Assembly (NCBI GenBank): GCA_016787645.1
Contig: JAEUUF010000002.1
Location: forward strand, 186,001-250,000
Direction of reading: 5' to 3'
Length of the DNA stretch: 64,000 nucleotides
From: Cyclobacteriaceae bacterium
GTDB taxonomy: Bacteria; Bacteroidota; Bacteroidia; Cytophagales; Cyclobacteriaceae
The position numbers were made by a program, and so were the translations under genes. The notes under the pieces are model-generated. The model made no database searches, had not been told where the DNA came from, and was given only the letters and a program-made list of their open reading frames with translations. Below, one piece after another: positions 27,683 through 35,527 of this stretch. The first letter of the stretch is position 1; each line of letters begins with the position of its first letter.

Positions 27683-28123
27683 ATGAATTCAAACCAGAAG
27701 CAAATGACGGCAACCTGGCTCCGCGAGGGGCGACTATCCCGGGGACTGACCCAAAAGGAGCTCTCCGAAAAATCCAACATCAGCGTACGCTCTATCCAGC
27801 GTATCGAAAACGGCGACCTCATCCCCCGCAGCTATACCCTCAAGACACTGGCCGAGGTGCTCGAACTTTCATTCGATGAATTCATGAGCAACGCCCGCCA
27901 GCAGCGATTGGAAATCGGTGAAAAAGACATCGAGGTTTCCACCAACCGCCCCCAGCGCATCATCTTGTCTGTTGGCCTGAGCCTGGTCATCCTCCTGCTC
28001 GGCTTCGCGTTCATCGTGCAGGCACCGAAGTTCCCCGAGACGACGTTTGAGCTGCTGCTGTTTTGTGTCGCAGTGGTTGGGGGGATTACGGCGGGGTTGT
28101 TTTTTGTTTGGAGAGGGAGGTAG
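27683..28123 (+). CDS. Membrane-anchored XRE/HTH regulator
   Basis: 146 residues. An XRE helix-turn-helix at about 10-70 (LREGRLSRGLTQKELSEKSN, ISVRSIQRIENGD) is followed by a short charged linker and two hydrophobic helices (about 94-112 and 120-142). The DNA-binding domain is therefore tethered to the inner membrane, a form seen in many Bacteroidota next to small membrane proteins. It precedes a CPBP-type protease by 69 bases on the same strand, and a regulatory link to that gene is plausible. Confidence 0.78.
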   Translation: MNSNQKQMTATWLREGRLSRGLTQKELSEKSNISVRSIQRIENGDLIPRSYTLKTLAEVLELSFDEFMSNARQQRLEIGEKDIEVSTNRPQRIILSVGLSLVILLLGFAFIVQAPKFPETTFELLLFCVAVVGGITAGLFFVWRGR

Positions 28124-28140
28124 CACCTCACCCCCCGGCC

Positions 28141-28163
28141 CCCTCTCCGCTGGGCGGAGAGGG
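28141..28163. terminator. Perfect 10-bp inverted repeat downstream of the XRE gene
   Basis: CCCTCTCCGC (28141-28150) and GCGGAGAGGG (28154-28163) are exact complements around a 3-base loop, 18 bases after the XRE stop. It could act as a terminator, but there is no T-run. The surrounding CACCCCCCGGCCCCCTCTCC block looks like a dispersed C-rich repeat found in many bacterial genomes. Confidence 0.55.
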
Positions 28164-28192
28164 AGAGGAGTGCAATAATCAACAATGAAGTT

Positions 28193-28882
28193 ATGATTGG
28201 AATTTTGATACAGCTTGCGCTGTCGTGGATTGTGCTTTGGGTTTTTGAGCGCGGGAATTTGTCGCCGTTAGGACTCATGCCCAGCCGGCGGAGGGCGTTT
28301 GACTTCGTTGTTTTCTTCCTGGTCAGCGCGGCGTTTTGTGCGAGCGGGTTCGGGTTGAAGATGCTGATCGCGAAACAGCAGTGGGTGCTGAATCCAGCGG
28401 TCACGGCAGGGGGCCTGCTTGAGGGGGCGCGGTGGACACTTGTATCGGTGCTGTTTGAGGAGTTGATCTTCCGCGGCGCTTTGTTTTATGTCCTTATGAA
28501 AAAAATCGGCGCTCACCGTGCGATCTGGATCAGCGGCGCGACCTTCGGCGTCTACCATTGGTTCTCGCAAGGTTCGTGGGGAAACCCCGGGGCGATGGCG
28601 ATCACCTTTGTCATTACCGGCGCTATGGGCCTGGTGCTCGCCTATGGCTTTGCGAAGACCCTGTCGCTCTACGTGCCCATCGCCATCCACCTCGGCTGGA
28701 ACCTGGTGCAACAAAATGTCTTTTCGGTCGGACCGATCGGCAACCACTTGTTCGTCGAGGTGCTCCCTCGCCCAGAGGTGACGATTTCCTATGCTGCCTT
28801 CTGGTTCATGCAGCTGTTCAGCCTCGTTGGGGTGCTGACCGTGAACTACGTGTTGCTGCGGATGAAGAAGTCCGCCTCGTAA
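28193..28882 (+). CDS. CPBP-family intramembrane glutamic protease
   Basis: 229 residues with about six to seven membrane helices. The Abi/CAAX motifs are present: EELIFRG (paired Glu and Arg), FGVYHW with the catalytic-site His, and AIHLGWNLVQQN with the third conserved His. Related proteins cleave prenylated or bacteriocin peptides inside the membrane; bacterial substrates are usually unknown. It follows the membrane-tethered XRE regulator and may be controlled by it. Confidence 0.82.
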   Translation: MIGILIQLALSWIVLWVFERGNLSPLGLMPSRRRAFDFVVFFLVSAAFCASGFGLKMLIAKQQWVLNPAVTAGGLLEGARWTLVSVLFEELIFRGALFYVLMKKIGAHRAIWISGATFGVYHWFSQGSWGNPGAMAITFVITGAMGLVLAYGFAKTLSLYVPIAIHLGWNLVQQNVFSVGPIGNHLFVEVLPRPEVTISYAAFWFMQLFSLVGVLTVNYVLLRMKKSAS

Positions 28883-28906
28883 TTGAGTGATTGGTGCCAG
28901 ACTCTT

Positions 28907-28955
28907 GGTACTGGGTGCTAGGTGCCAGGCACTAGGTTCTGGGTGCCAGGTACGG
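28907..28955 (+). repeat. Heptamer array, unit GGTGCCA/GGTACTG x7
   Basis: Seven units in exact 7-base register: GGTACTG, GGTGCTA, GGTGCCA, GGCACTA, GGTTCTG, GGTGCCA, GGTACGG. It lies 24 bases after the CPBP gene. Downstream at 28984-28997 is a small palindrome (GCCCC-GCTA-GGGGC) of another repeat type. Confidence 0.85.
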
Positions 28956-29131
28956 TTGCTCGTTTCGTGTTTCACTTCGTCAAGCCCCGCTAGGGGCGAA
29001 ATTATGATGGCGCTGGGCGTTAGCCCGGGGACGATCTATCGTATTCACACATGTAGCTACAGCCACACACTTTATTAAGTACCCTGGTTCCTGATTCTTA
29101 CCCGCGCCTGATTTTCTTCTATATTTAGCTA

Positions 29132-30565
29132 ATGAAAAACTTTCTCCTTACCATCCTGTTAGCCTCATCGCTGTTCGCGGTCGCGCAGGAAAAACATTAT
29201 TACCAGACTGATTTCTCCACCGAAGAATTCACCGCGCGCCGGGCCAAAGTGTATGAGGCCATCGGCAACAATGGCATCGCGGTCATCCAGGGTGCCAGCG
29301 GACTTGCCGGGTTCAGCGTTTTCCGGCAGTCGAATGAATTCTATTACCTCTCTGGTTTGGAATCGGCGCACGCGTATTTGCTTCTGAATGGTCGCAGCCG
29401 CAAAACCACGCTCTACCTCCCGCACCGCAACGAAGGACGGGAATCCAATGAAGGGAAAACACTTTCAGCCGAAGATGCCGACCTGGTGAAGAAGTTGACA
29501 GGTGTCGACAACGTGCGGGGGATTGAATTCCTGTCGTCCGATCTCGTTGGTGCCGACCTGATCAAACCTCCCGCGATGACTTTCTACACGCCGCTCAGCC
29601 CCGCGGAGATCGGCAACGACAGCCGTGACGAGCTGCTCGGCGGCCAGGCGCGCGCCGCGGCGGATCCGTGGGATGGGCAGCCGTCCAGGGAAGCGCGGTT
29701 CGTTCAAATGGTCAAAGAGCGGTTCCCCCAGTTTGAGATCCGCGACCTGTCGCCGACCCTCGATGCGATGCGGCTGATCAAAAGCCCCAAAGAAATTGAA
29801 CTCATCCGCAAAGCCACTTTGCTCGCCGGCCACGGCATCATGGAAGCCATGCGGTCGACCGCGCCCGGAGTGTATGAATACCAGTTGGATGCGGCGGCGA
29901 AGTATGTGTTCCACCTCAATGGTGCCCGCGGCGATGGGTATGCCTCCATCATCGGAGGTGGAACGAACGCGTTCTACGGCCACTATTTCCACAAGACCGA
30001 TGTGCTGAAAGATGGCGACCTCGTGCTCATGGACTACGCCCCGGATTATCGCTATTATACCAGCGACGTCACCCGCATCTGGCCGGTGAACGGCAAGTTT
30101 GACAAGGCACAGACGGAGTTGTACAACTTCATTGTCGCCTATCGCGATGCGCTGTTCAAGTACATCAAGCCCGGCGTCACCGCCGATGATGTGCTTGACC
30201 GGGCCGCTGCCGACATGAAGCAATACCTGGTTGGCAAGCAATTTGCGAAGCCCGCGCACCTCAAAGCCGTGCAAGAAGGCATCACTTTCCGCGGGCACTT
30301 CCAGCATCCCGTGGGCATGGCCGTGCACGATGTTGGCCGTGTGCGTGGTGTGCCCCTGCAACCCGGCATGGTCTTCACCATCGACCCCATGATCTGGATC
30401 CCCGAAGAACGCCTCTACATCCGCATCGAAGATGTGGCCGTGGTCACAGCCGATGGCGTGGAGAACCTGAGCGCGTTTGTGCCGTCGAAGCTGGAAGATG
30501 TGGAGCGCACGATAAAAGAGAACGGGGTGATTCAATTTCGGCCGCCGGTGAACAGTGAACGGTGA
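29132..30565 (+). CDS. M24 aminopeptidase P-like metallopeptidase, secreted
   Basis: 477 residues. A signal peptide ends near FAVAQ (19). An N-terminal creatinase-like domain (about 25-195) is followed by the pita-bread catalytic domain. Metal ligands by alignment to Xaa-Pro aminopeptidase: Asp301, Asp312 (SDVTRIWPVNG), His392 (HPVGMAVHD, second His399), Glu433 (IRIEDVAVV). The fourth ligand, normally Glu in FTIEPG, is Asp418 here (FTIDPM), a conservative but unusual change. It would trim N-terminal residues before proline in the periplasm. The stop codon lies inside a heptamer array. Confidence 0.88.
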   Translation: MKNFLLTILLASSLFAVAQEKHYYQTDFSTEEFTARRAKVYEAIGNNGIAVIQGASGLAGFSVFRQSNEFYYLSGLESAHAYLLLNGRSRKTTLYLPHRNEGRESNEGKTLSAEDADLVKKLTGVDNVRGIEFLSSDLVGADLIKPPAMTFYTPLSPAEIGNDSRDELLGGQARAAADPWDGQPSREARFVQMVKERFPQFEIRDLSPTLDAMRLIKSPKEIELIRKATLLAGHGIMEAMRSTAPGVYEYQLDAAAKYVFHLNGARGDGYASIIGGGTNAFYGHYFHKTDVLKDGDLVLMDYAPDYRYYTSDVTRIWPVNGKFDKAQTELYNFIVAYRDALFKYIKPGVTADDVLDRAAADMKQYLVGKQFAKPAHLKAVQEGITFRGHFQHPVGMAVHDVGRVRGVPLQPGMVFTIDPMIWIPEERLYIRIEDVAVVTADGVENLSAFVPSKLEDVERTIKENGVIQFRPPVNSER

Positions 30566-30579
30566 CCTGTAAAATGTAA
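30547..30579 (+). repeat. Heptamer array, unit GGTGAAC, overlapping a stop codon
   Basis: GGTGAAC, AGTGAAC, GGTGACC, TGTAAAA and TGTAA lie in 7-base register. The TGA at 30563-30565 that ends the M24 gene is part of the third unit, so the last residues (Asn-Ser-Glu-Arg) are array-encoded. Confidence 0.8.
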
Positions 30580-30591
30580 ATCCTCTTCTTC

Positions 30592-30612
30592 CCCCTTTAG
30601 GGGCAAGGGGTG
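30592..30612 (+). repeat. Dispersed element CCCCTTTAGGGGCAAGGGG, copy 1
   Basis: A 21-base motif with a CCCC-TTTA-GGGG palindrome; the identical 21 bases recur at 46559-46579. Both copies sit between two heptamer arrays. Confidence 0.75.
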
Positions 30613-30620
30613 GGGGAGCA

Positions 30621-30760
30621 CGGTGACCGGTGAGCAGTGAACCGTGAACCGTAAACCGTGAACTGTAATTGGTAGTCAGTAATCGGTGATCGGTAATCGG
30701 TGATCGGTAATCGGTAATCGGTGATCGGTGATCGGTAATCGGTAATCGGTAATCGGTAAT
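30621..30760 (+). repeat. Heptamer array of 20 units, CGGTAAT/CGGTGAT
   Basis: Twenty consecutive units with no register break. The first nine are diverse (CGGTGAC, CGGTGAG, CAGTGAA, CCGTGAA, CCGTAAA, CCGTGAA, CTGTAAT, TGGTAGT, CAGTAAT). The last eleven are only CGGTAAT or CGGTGAT. Variation is almost all A/G or C/T. This is the most regular array in the window. Confidence 0.95.
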
Positions 30761-31059
30761 TTGGCGACCAATTGGTGACTATGAGCTGTTGGGAATGCGG
30801 GCGGGTGTCCACGAACAGCGCGGCGCAAAGCGAGGGCATGTGGGATGGCCGGCATGTGCGGTTGATTAGGCGGGGCGGGTCTCGCTGCGCAGTGTTCGTG
30901 GGGTCCTTTTCTTTTGGTTACTTTTCTTTTGGACAAGCAAAAGAAAAGTGACAATCTCAGACACGTGGGAATGCTAACTCGCAGCAGAGGCACACCAGTC
31001 ATGGAAATTCTTCAGTACCCGATGAGTGGAAGTCACTAATGCGTAGTAGATTAGTACGC
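30761..31059. other. Intergenic stretch with a 15-bp inverted repeat
   Basis: No gene is seen. It contains a strong hairpin: GTTACTTTTCTTTTG (30917-30931) against CAAAAGAAAAGTGAC (30938-30952), 15 pairs including one G-T, with a 6-base loop. A partial direct copy of the left arm (CCTTTTCTTTTGG) lies just before it. This resembles a dispersed repeat rather than a classical terminator. The rest is unremarkable, and no promoter for the M1 gene is clear. Confidence 0.6.
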
Positions 31060-32694
31060 ATGATGAAACTACACTTTCTGCTTATTGCATTTTCGCTTGG
31101 TCTGTGGGTTCCCACGCTTGGGGACACTTACCCCAAAAACCCCAAAATCGACGCCCTCAACTACGCGTTCCGGATCGGACTTTCGGATGCGACGGATGAG
31201 ATTTCGGTGGAGCTGACGATGGATGTGCGGTTTGTGGGCGAGGGGGTGACGGCGCTGCGGCTCGACCTGGTGAATGCCGCCGCTGGCAAGGGGATGACGG
31301 TGACAAGTGTGACGCGTGACGGGCAGAAGGTTGAGTACACCCACGCCAACAACGCGCTGGTGATTGCACTCTCGCCCGTGCCGACGGTGAACGAGCGGCG
31401 GCAGTACGTGGTGAGTTATAAGGGTATCCCGGCCACAGGGCTGAAGATTGCCAAGAACAAATACGGCGACCGCTCTTTCTTCAGCGACAACTGGCCCGAC
31501 AAGGCACGGCACTGGCTGGCGGTGATCGACCACCCTTACGACAAGGCCACCAGCGAGTTCATCGTGACGGCACCGAATCATTACCAGGTGGTTTCCAACG
31601 GCCTCAGCATCGAGACGTCGGACCAGCCCAACGGGATGCGGTTGACGCACTGGAAAAACTCCGTGCCCATCGCTCCGTGGCTGTACGTCCTCGGCGCCGC
31701 GCGGATGGCGATGCAGACGGTGGACAAATTTGACGGCAAAGCCATCGAGACCTGGGTGTACGCGCAGGACCGCGACGCAGGTTTCAAGGACTTTGCCGAG
31801 CCGACAAAGAAAGTGCTGGAGTTTTACAGCGACTACGTGGGACCGTTCGCCTACGAGCGACTGGCCAACATTCAATCCAACAGTGCGGCCGGAGGTATGG
31901 AAGCTGCCTCCGCCATTTTGTACAACGAGAGTTCGGTGACCGGAACACGCAGCCTCCGTTGGCGCAACGTGATCATCCACGAGATCGCCCACCAGTGGTT
32001 CGGAAACGCGGTGACCGAGTACGACTGGGACGACGTTTGGCTGAGCGAGGGTTTTGCCACCTACTTCACCCTGTTGTACATCGAGCACGCCTATGGCCGC
32101 GACGAGTTCGTGCAGGGCTTGCGCGACAGCAAGAAGACCATTATGAACTTCCACGCCAAGAACCCCGGCTACACCATCATCCACAAGAACCTGGCCGACA
32201 TGGAGAAAGTCACCAGTTCGCATACGTACCAGAAGGGCAGCTGGACATTGCACATGCTGCGGGGTGTGGTGGGTGAGGAGAGTTTCCAAAAAGGCATCCG
32301 GACCTACTACGCGAAGTACTTCAACGCCAACGCCACCACCGCCGACTTCCGCCGGATCATGGAGGAAGCCTCCGGGCAGGACCTGGGCTGGTTCTTCGAG
32401 CAGTGGCTCTACCAACCCGGCGCCTTGCAACTCAGCGGCACCTGGACGTACGATGCAAAAGCCAAACAAGTGAAGCTCACCCTCGACCAAACCCAAGCCG
32501 ACGGCAGCGTGTTCAAAATGCCGCTGGAGATCGGTCTATATTATAAGGGCCAGGACCGGCCGGTGATCGAGAAGGTTTTGTTGAACGGGAAATCAACCGT
32601 AGTGACTTTCTCTTCAGCAACAGAGCCGGGGGAGGTGAAGCTGGATCCCAATGTGTGGGTGTTGATGGAGGGGGAGATAAAGAAGGGAAAATAA
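31060..32694 (+). CDS. M1-family zinc aminopeptidase, secreted
   Basis: About 544 residues from MMKLHFLL (31060); an ATG at 31039 gives a seven-residue longer, less signal-like start. An N-terminal beta domain precedes the thermolysin-like domain with GGMEAAS (substrate motif, normally GxMEN), HEIAHQWFGN (zinc ligands and catalytic Glu) and SEGFATYF (third zinc ligand), then a helical region and a short beta tail. It removes N-terminal amino acids from peptides in the periplasm. GGMEAAS departs from GAMEN at the Asn position. It ends at a strong hairpin shared with the convergent lipoprotein gene. Confidence 0.88.
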   Translation: MMKLHFLLIAFSLGLWVPTLGDTYPKNPKIDALNYAFRIGLSDATDEISVELTMDVRFVGEGVTALRLDLVNAAAGKGMTVTSVTRDGQKVEYTHANNALVIALSPVPTVNERRQYVVSYKGIPATGLKIAKNKYGDRSFFSDNWPDKARHWLAVIDHPYDKATSEFIVTAPNHYQVVSNGLSIETSDQPNGMRLTHWKNSVPIAPWLYVLGAARMAMQTVDKFDGKAIETWVYAQDRDAGFKDFAEPTKKVLEFYSDYVGPFAYERLANIQSNSAAGGMEAASAILYNESSVTGTRSLRWRNVIIHEIAHQWFGNAVTEYDWDDVWLSEGFATYFTLLYIEHAYGRDEFVQGLRDSKKTIMNFHAKNPGYTIIHKNLADMEKVTSSHTYQKGSWTLHMLRGVVGEESFQKGIRTYYAKYFNANATTADFRRIMEEASGQDLGWFFEQWLYQPGALQLSGTWTYDAKAKQVKLTLDQTQADGSVFKMPLEIGLYYKGQDRPVIEKVLLNGKSTVVTFSSATEPGEVKLDPNVWVLMEGEIKKGK

Positions 32695-32699
32695 AACGA

Positions 32700-32742
32700 C
32701 ACACTTTACCTCGCCAACAGACCGCTGGCCAGGTAAAGTGTG
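32700..32742. terminator. Bidirectional stem-loop, 12-bp perfect stem
   Basis: CACACTTTACCT (32700-32711) pairs exactly with AGGTAAAGTGTG (32731-32742) around a 19-base loop. It sits between the convergent M1 peptidase (stop 32694) and NTF2-like (stop 32760) genes and can serve both strands. No strong T-tract follows. Confidence 0.75.
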
Positions 32743-32759
32743 GCGATGCCTTCGGAGGC

Positions 32760-33245
32760 TTATTTCATCTTGTTGAACATGTAGCGGGCTATTTTCCAGG
32801 TACCATTCGACTTTTGAAGCACAAAGAGCTCCCGGTTTTCTTCCGGCACAGTTTGTCCGTTGGCGTGAATCAAGGTGGTGCCCTTCGACGTAGTCCGTGC
32901 AAAGGCATAATCGCCGTTAACGACTATTTCGTCAATGAAGAATTCAATGTTGAGTTGAATGGTTTTGAAGACAAATTCGTAGGACGCTTTCACCTGTTCC
33001 TGCCCGATAGCCGACGGCGCATTGGAGGGCATAAACACTCCATCGTGGGTGTAGAGCGGAAGCACTTGGTTTACATCAGAGGCATTCAAGGCATCACGGT
33101 AAGCGAATAGCGTCTTCTGGATGGCGGTTTTTTCGGTTGTCTGTTCCATGGCAGTTTGGTTGGAAGGGTTTGATTGATTTTCGGTCTTGTTTTGGCAAGC
33201 GGCCAACAATAGAATGAGCGTGGAGGTGAGAGCCAGGGGTTTCAT
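32760..33245 (-). CDS. NTF2-like (SnoaL/DUF4440-type) lipoprotein
   Basis: 161 residues. A lipobox at LLAAC (Cys17) is followed by an Asn/Gln/Thr-rich linker (18-40) and an NTF2-like cone domain (about 42-160; LFAYRDALNASDVNQVLPLYTHDGVF and ARTTSKGTTLIHANG). Proteins of this fold bind or convert small molecules, but many have no known activity. It follows the F420-type reductase gene by 11 bases on the same strand, so they form an operon, with the Crp/Fnr gene further upstream. Confidence 0.75.
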   Translation of the reverse strand: MKPLALTSTLILLLAACQNKTENQSNPSNQTAMEQTTEKTAIQKTLFAYRDALNASDVNQVLPLYTHDGVFMPSNAPSAIGQEQVKASYEFVFKTIQLNIEFFIDEIVVNGDYAFARTTSKGTTLIHANGQTVPEENRELFVLQKSNGTWKIARYMFNKMK

Positions 33246-33256
33246 GGGGTTTTGAT

Positions 33257-33916
33257 TTAAGCGTGGGCGAGTGCGGCTTTGACTTCTTCACGAGTTACGG
33301 TTCTGCCCAGGCGACCAAATTCGTGCAAGTCACCAAAGACCTCTATTCGAATAGATTGATCGATGCCGCCAATATGAAAGGGCTCAAAGCCACTGCTGGT
33401 GATCAGCTCCTCAATTAGTTGGTGGCTGTTGGTATTGTCGGAAGCATAGAAGAGAACTTTTCGTTCGGGCTGGTTAAACGCGGCGCTTGCCAACGAACCT
33501 GCACCCAGTGTACCAAAGGCCTTCACTAGCTTCGCACTTTTCGGAATCAATTGGGAAAGAATTTGCCCGGACGATTCACGTTCTCCGATAATCTTCTTGA
33601 AGCCGCCGTTTCCGTCGGGAGCGATGGGATTGGAAACATCGACAATGATTTTGCCGGCCAGCTCCTGGGCATAGGTCTTGAAGAACTCCTGCAGAAGGTT
33701 GAAATAGAGGGCTGGAATGATGACATCGGCTTCCCGGATGGCTTCGGCGATGGGTTTGGCGGTGGCCAGGCTGCCGATTTTGGTGGCCAGCGATGTGGCC
33801 TTTTCCAAATCCCTGGAGGCAAGAATTACCGGTTGGTTTCCCTTGGCCAGGTTGGTGGCAATGACCTCACCAATTTTACCCAGCCCGACAATGGCTACAG
33901 TTGTTTTTGTGTTCAT
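33257..33916 (-). CDS. NAD(P)-binding F420-type oxidoreductase
   Basis: 219 residues. A Rossmann domain begins VAIVGLGKIGEVIATNLAKG (GxGxxG), followed by a basic-ended beta2 (ASRDLEKA, suggesting NADP) and the DVSNP and LVKAFGTLGAGSL motifs of the NADP-oxidoreductase coenzyme-F420-dependent family. In Bacteroidota such proteins work without F420, and their redox partner is unknown. It lies between a Crp/Fnr gene and an NTF2-like lipoprotein on the same strand. Confidence 0.78.
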   Translation of the reverse strand: MNTKTTVAIVGLGKIGEVIATNLAKGNQPVILASRDLEKATSLATKIGSLATAKPIAEAIREADVIIPALYFNLLQEFFKTYAQELAGKIIVDVSNPIAPDGNGGFKKIIGERESSGQILSQLIPKSAKLVKAFGTLGAGSLASAAFNQPERKVLFYASDNTNSHQLIEELITSSGFEPFHIGGIDQSIRIEVFGDLHEFGRLGRTVTREEVKAALAHA

Positions 33917-34010
33917 TTTACTTGGTATTGAATTTGTCCTGCGTCAAAATTGACAATGCAAAGATGGGCGGGAGGGTACGCTGGCGCCGATGAACTGGCT
34001 TAAGAAATAG

Positions 34011-34028
34011 TCTTAAACTAGATTAAGA
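34011..34028. promoter_or_regulatory. Inverted repeat TCTTAA-N6-TTAAGA, possible operator
   Basis: Six-base perfect arms with a six-base spacer between the Crp/Fnr stop and the reductase start; a further CTTAAG lies 10 bases to the left. The spacing suits a dimeric regulator such as the adjacent Crp/Fnr protein, but no half-site match to a known consensus is claimed. Confidence 0.3.
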
Positions 34029-34035
34029 GTGCCCG

Positions 34036-34620
34036 CTATTTGCCGCTTCTCTCGCTCCTTATTTTGCTGAGAAATTCCGGCGTGATGCCGAGGTAGGAGG
34101 CAATTTGCGTGTTGGGCAGCCGGTTGGAGAGGTTGGGATACTGCTCCAGGAAACTTTCGTAGCGTTGGTGGGCGGTGGTGCTGAACGTTTGCAGCAATCG
34201 GTTTTGAAGTTCCGTGTATTTGTCTTCAATGATTACCCGGAAGTGCCGGTTGAACTTGGGATGGTTGGTGTACAGGTACCAAAGGTCGCCCTTGGAGAGC
34301 TGAAGTATGGTGGAGGGTTCGAGGGCTTCAATAAACAGTTTGGAGGGATGCTCTTTGTGCAGGCTGTCAAAGTCGGCGATCCATTCATCTTCGGCGGCAA
34401 ACAGCAGGTTATGTTCCGTCCCTGATGGATCTACCCCATACATCTTAAAGCATCCTTCCACCACGTAGGTGGAGTACTTACAAATGTCGCCCTCCTGGAG
34501 AATGTATTGCTTCCGCTTTATTTTCCGCTCCGTCAGGCGGCTGGTTAAAGCCTGGCTTTCCTGGTCGTCCAGGGAGAGATAGCGGTCGAAGTGGGCTAAT
34601 AATTTCTTGATCGCGGACAC
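34036..34620 (-). CDS. Crp/Fnr-family transcription regulator
   Basis: 194 residues. A cNMP-type beta-roll (about 25-125; KRKQYILQEGDICKYSTYVVEGC, FKMYGVDPSGTEHNLLFAAE) is joined to a C-terminal region where the helix-turn-helix is recognisable as RLPNTQIASYLGITPEFLSKIR. There are no N-terminal Fe-S cysteines, so it is not a classic FNR. This compact form is the usual Bacteroidota Crp/Fnr type with unknown effector. It precedes and probably regulates the reductase/NTF2-like pair. Confidence 0.85.
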   Translation of the reverse strand: MSAIKKLLAHFDRYLSLDDQESQALTSRLTERKIKRKQYILQEGDICKYSTYVVEGCFKMYGVDPSGTEHNLLFAAEDEWIADFDSLHKEHPSKLFIEALEPSTILQLSKGDLWYLYTNHPKFNRHFRVIIEDKYTELQNRLLQTFSTTAHQRYESFLEQYPNLSNRLPNTQIASYLGITPEFLSKIRSERSGK

Positions 34621-34651
34621 GGATGGCTTGATTGACGGACGTAAGGTAGTA

Positions 34652-34740
34652 TTTACGGAACAACCGGGGAAGGCTTGGGTTAATCTGGATCCGAATGCGT
34701 GGTGTTGATGGAGGGCGAGGTAGATCGATGGGCAGTTAAA
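34652..34740 (+). pseudogene. Remnant of an M1-peptidase C-terminus
   Basis: Translation of 34652-34702 gives FTEQPGKAWVNLDPNAW; after a one-base deletion the frame continues LMEGEVDRW. The true M1 gene ends EPGEVKLDPNVWVLMEGEIK, and the DNA is clearly similar (CTGGATCC-AATG-GTGG...GTTGATGGAGGG). Nothing of the rest of the gene remains upstream, where the Crp/Fnr gene begins. This is a decayed paralogue fragment at the left edge of the AT-rich accessory stretch. Confidence 0.7.
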
Positions 34741-34786
34741 TGCAGGATTGCCGGAGCTTGAGTTTTAGGTCGGCCACACTCCACTG

Positions 34787-35527
34787 TCAGAATTTCGTAA
34801 ATAAGTTTAGAATTAGAACTTCAATGTGTGCAGCTACTTTTCGTTCCCCTATTTTTAAGGTGTTGGGATGTCCACAGGCGTTTCTTAATTGTAAGCACTG
34901 TTGGAGTTCCAGTTTTACATTTTTCCCAACTAGCGAAATTGACTCAAGAATGTTTAGAAACTCCTGCTCCTTCATTCTTGATAGATCATCGGTTGTTTTT
35001 GCATTTTTCCATTTTGAATCCCTTCTTACAGCTTCTGCATTAAAAGTGGTCAAATGTTTATTGACTACTTCATCATAAAGAACAGCGACTGCACCAATCC
35101 ACGAATAAACTACCGCCGCGCGATTTAGATCCGCCTCAAGGCAAGAAATAGCTTCTTCAAGGAAGCTTTTTGTTTGAGGATTTGAAATAGCTGTCAGATG
35201 CGATCTCAAGTCTGCTACGTCCTTGTGTAATTGAGTCTTCCTTTCAGTAATAAGTTTTTGGGTAACCAAATAACTGCGACCAGGAGCTGTAAGGCTCCAC
35301 TCACTCTTAATTGATGTAGCTTTACCTTGAGATTTACTTAAGATGTCAGATATATTCCACTTAATGCATTCCCTTAAGCCATTGCTTGAGCCGAGCTCTT
35401 TAATACGTGACAAGGTCTTCGGCACTTCATTGTCGAAGAACAAAATCAGGAGAAGTTTATCTAGTCTGGAAATGTCAGCTCGGGAGAGAAGCGTTTGTAA
35501 CGCATCCTTACTTAGATAGTATTGCAT
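34787..35527 (-). CDS. Predicted winged-helix + HEPN-like protein, candidate effector
   Basis: 246 residues, not recognised as a named family. Residues ~20-90 look like a winged helix (LDKLLLILFFDNEVPKTLSR, ending WSLTAPGRSYL). Residues ~100-246 are all-helical and contain RNACGH (Arg215-X4-His220), the R-X4-6-H signature of HEPN domains, many of which are RNases of toxin or phage-defence systems. The RNase role is inference. The start overlaps the upstream gene by 20 bases, so the two are translationally coupled. Base composition is AT-rich against the flanks, suggesting horizontal origin. Confidence 0.6.
   Translation of the reverse strand: MQYYLSKDALQTLLSRADISRLDKLLLILFFDNEVPKTLSRIKELGSSNGLRECIKWNISDILSKSQGKATSIKSEWSLTAPGRSYLVTQKLITERKTQLHKDVADLRSHLTAISNPQTKSFLEEAISCLEADLNRAAVVYSWIGAVAVLYDEVVNKHLTTFNAEAVRRDSKWKNAKTTDDLSRMKEQEFLNILESISLVGKNVKLELQQCLQLRNACGHPNTLKIGERKVAAHIEVLILNLFTKF

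Noticed and set aside
28124-28192. Terminator with T-tract after the XRE gene
   Set aside because: The 10-bp stem is real but lacks a T-run and is set in a C-rich dispersed repeat, so the terminator role is kept at moderate confidence only.
29465-30535. Long open frame on the minus strand inside the M24 gene (and similar at 31069-32496, 23348-24292, 12735-13550, 3995-4708)
   Set aside because: The plus- or opposite-strand gene in each place has clear family motifs, and the antisense product is rich in His, Arg, Gly and Val without a recognisable fold, as expected for a mirror frame of a high-GC3 gene.
30621-30760. CRISPR array
   Set aside because: The repeat is 7 bases with no spacers and no cas genes nearby.
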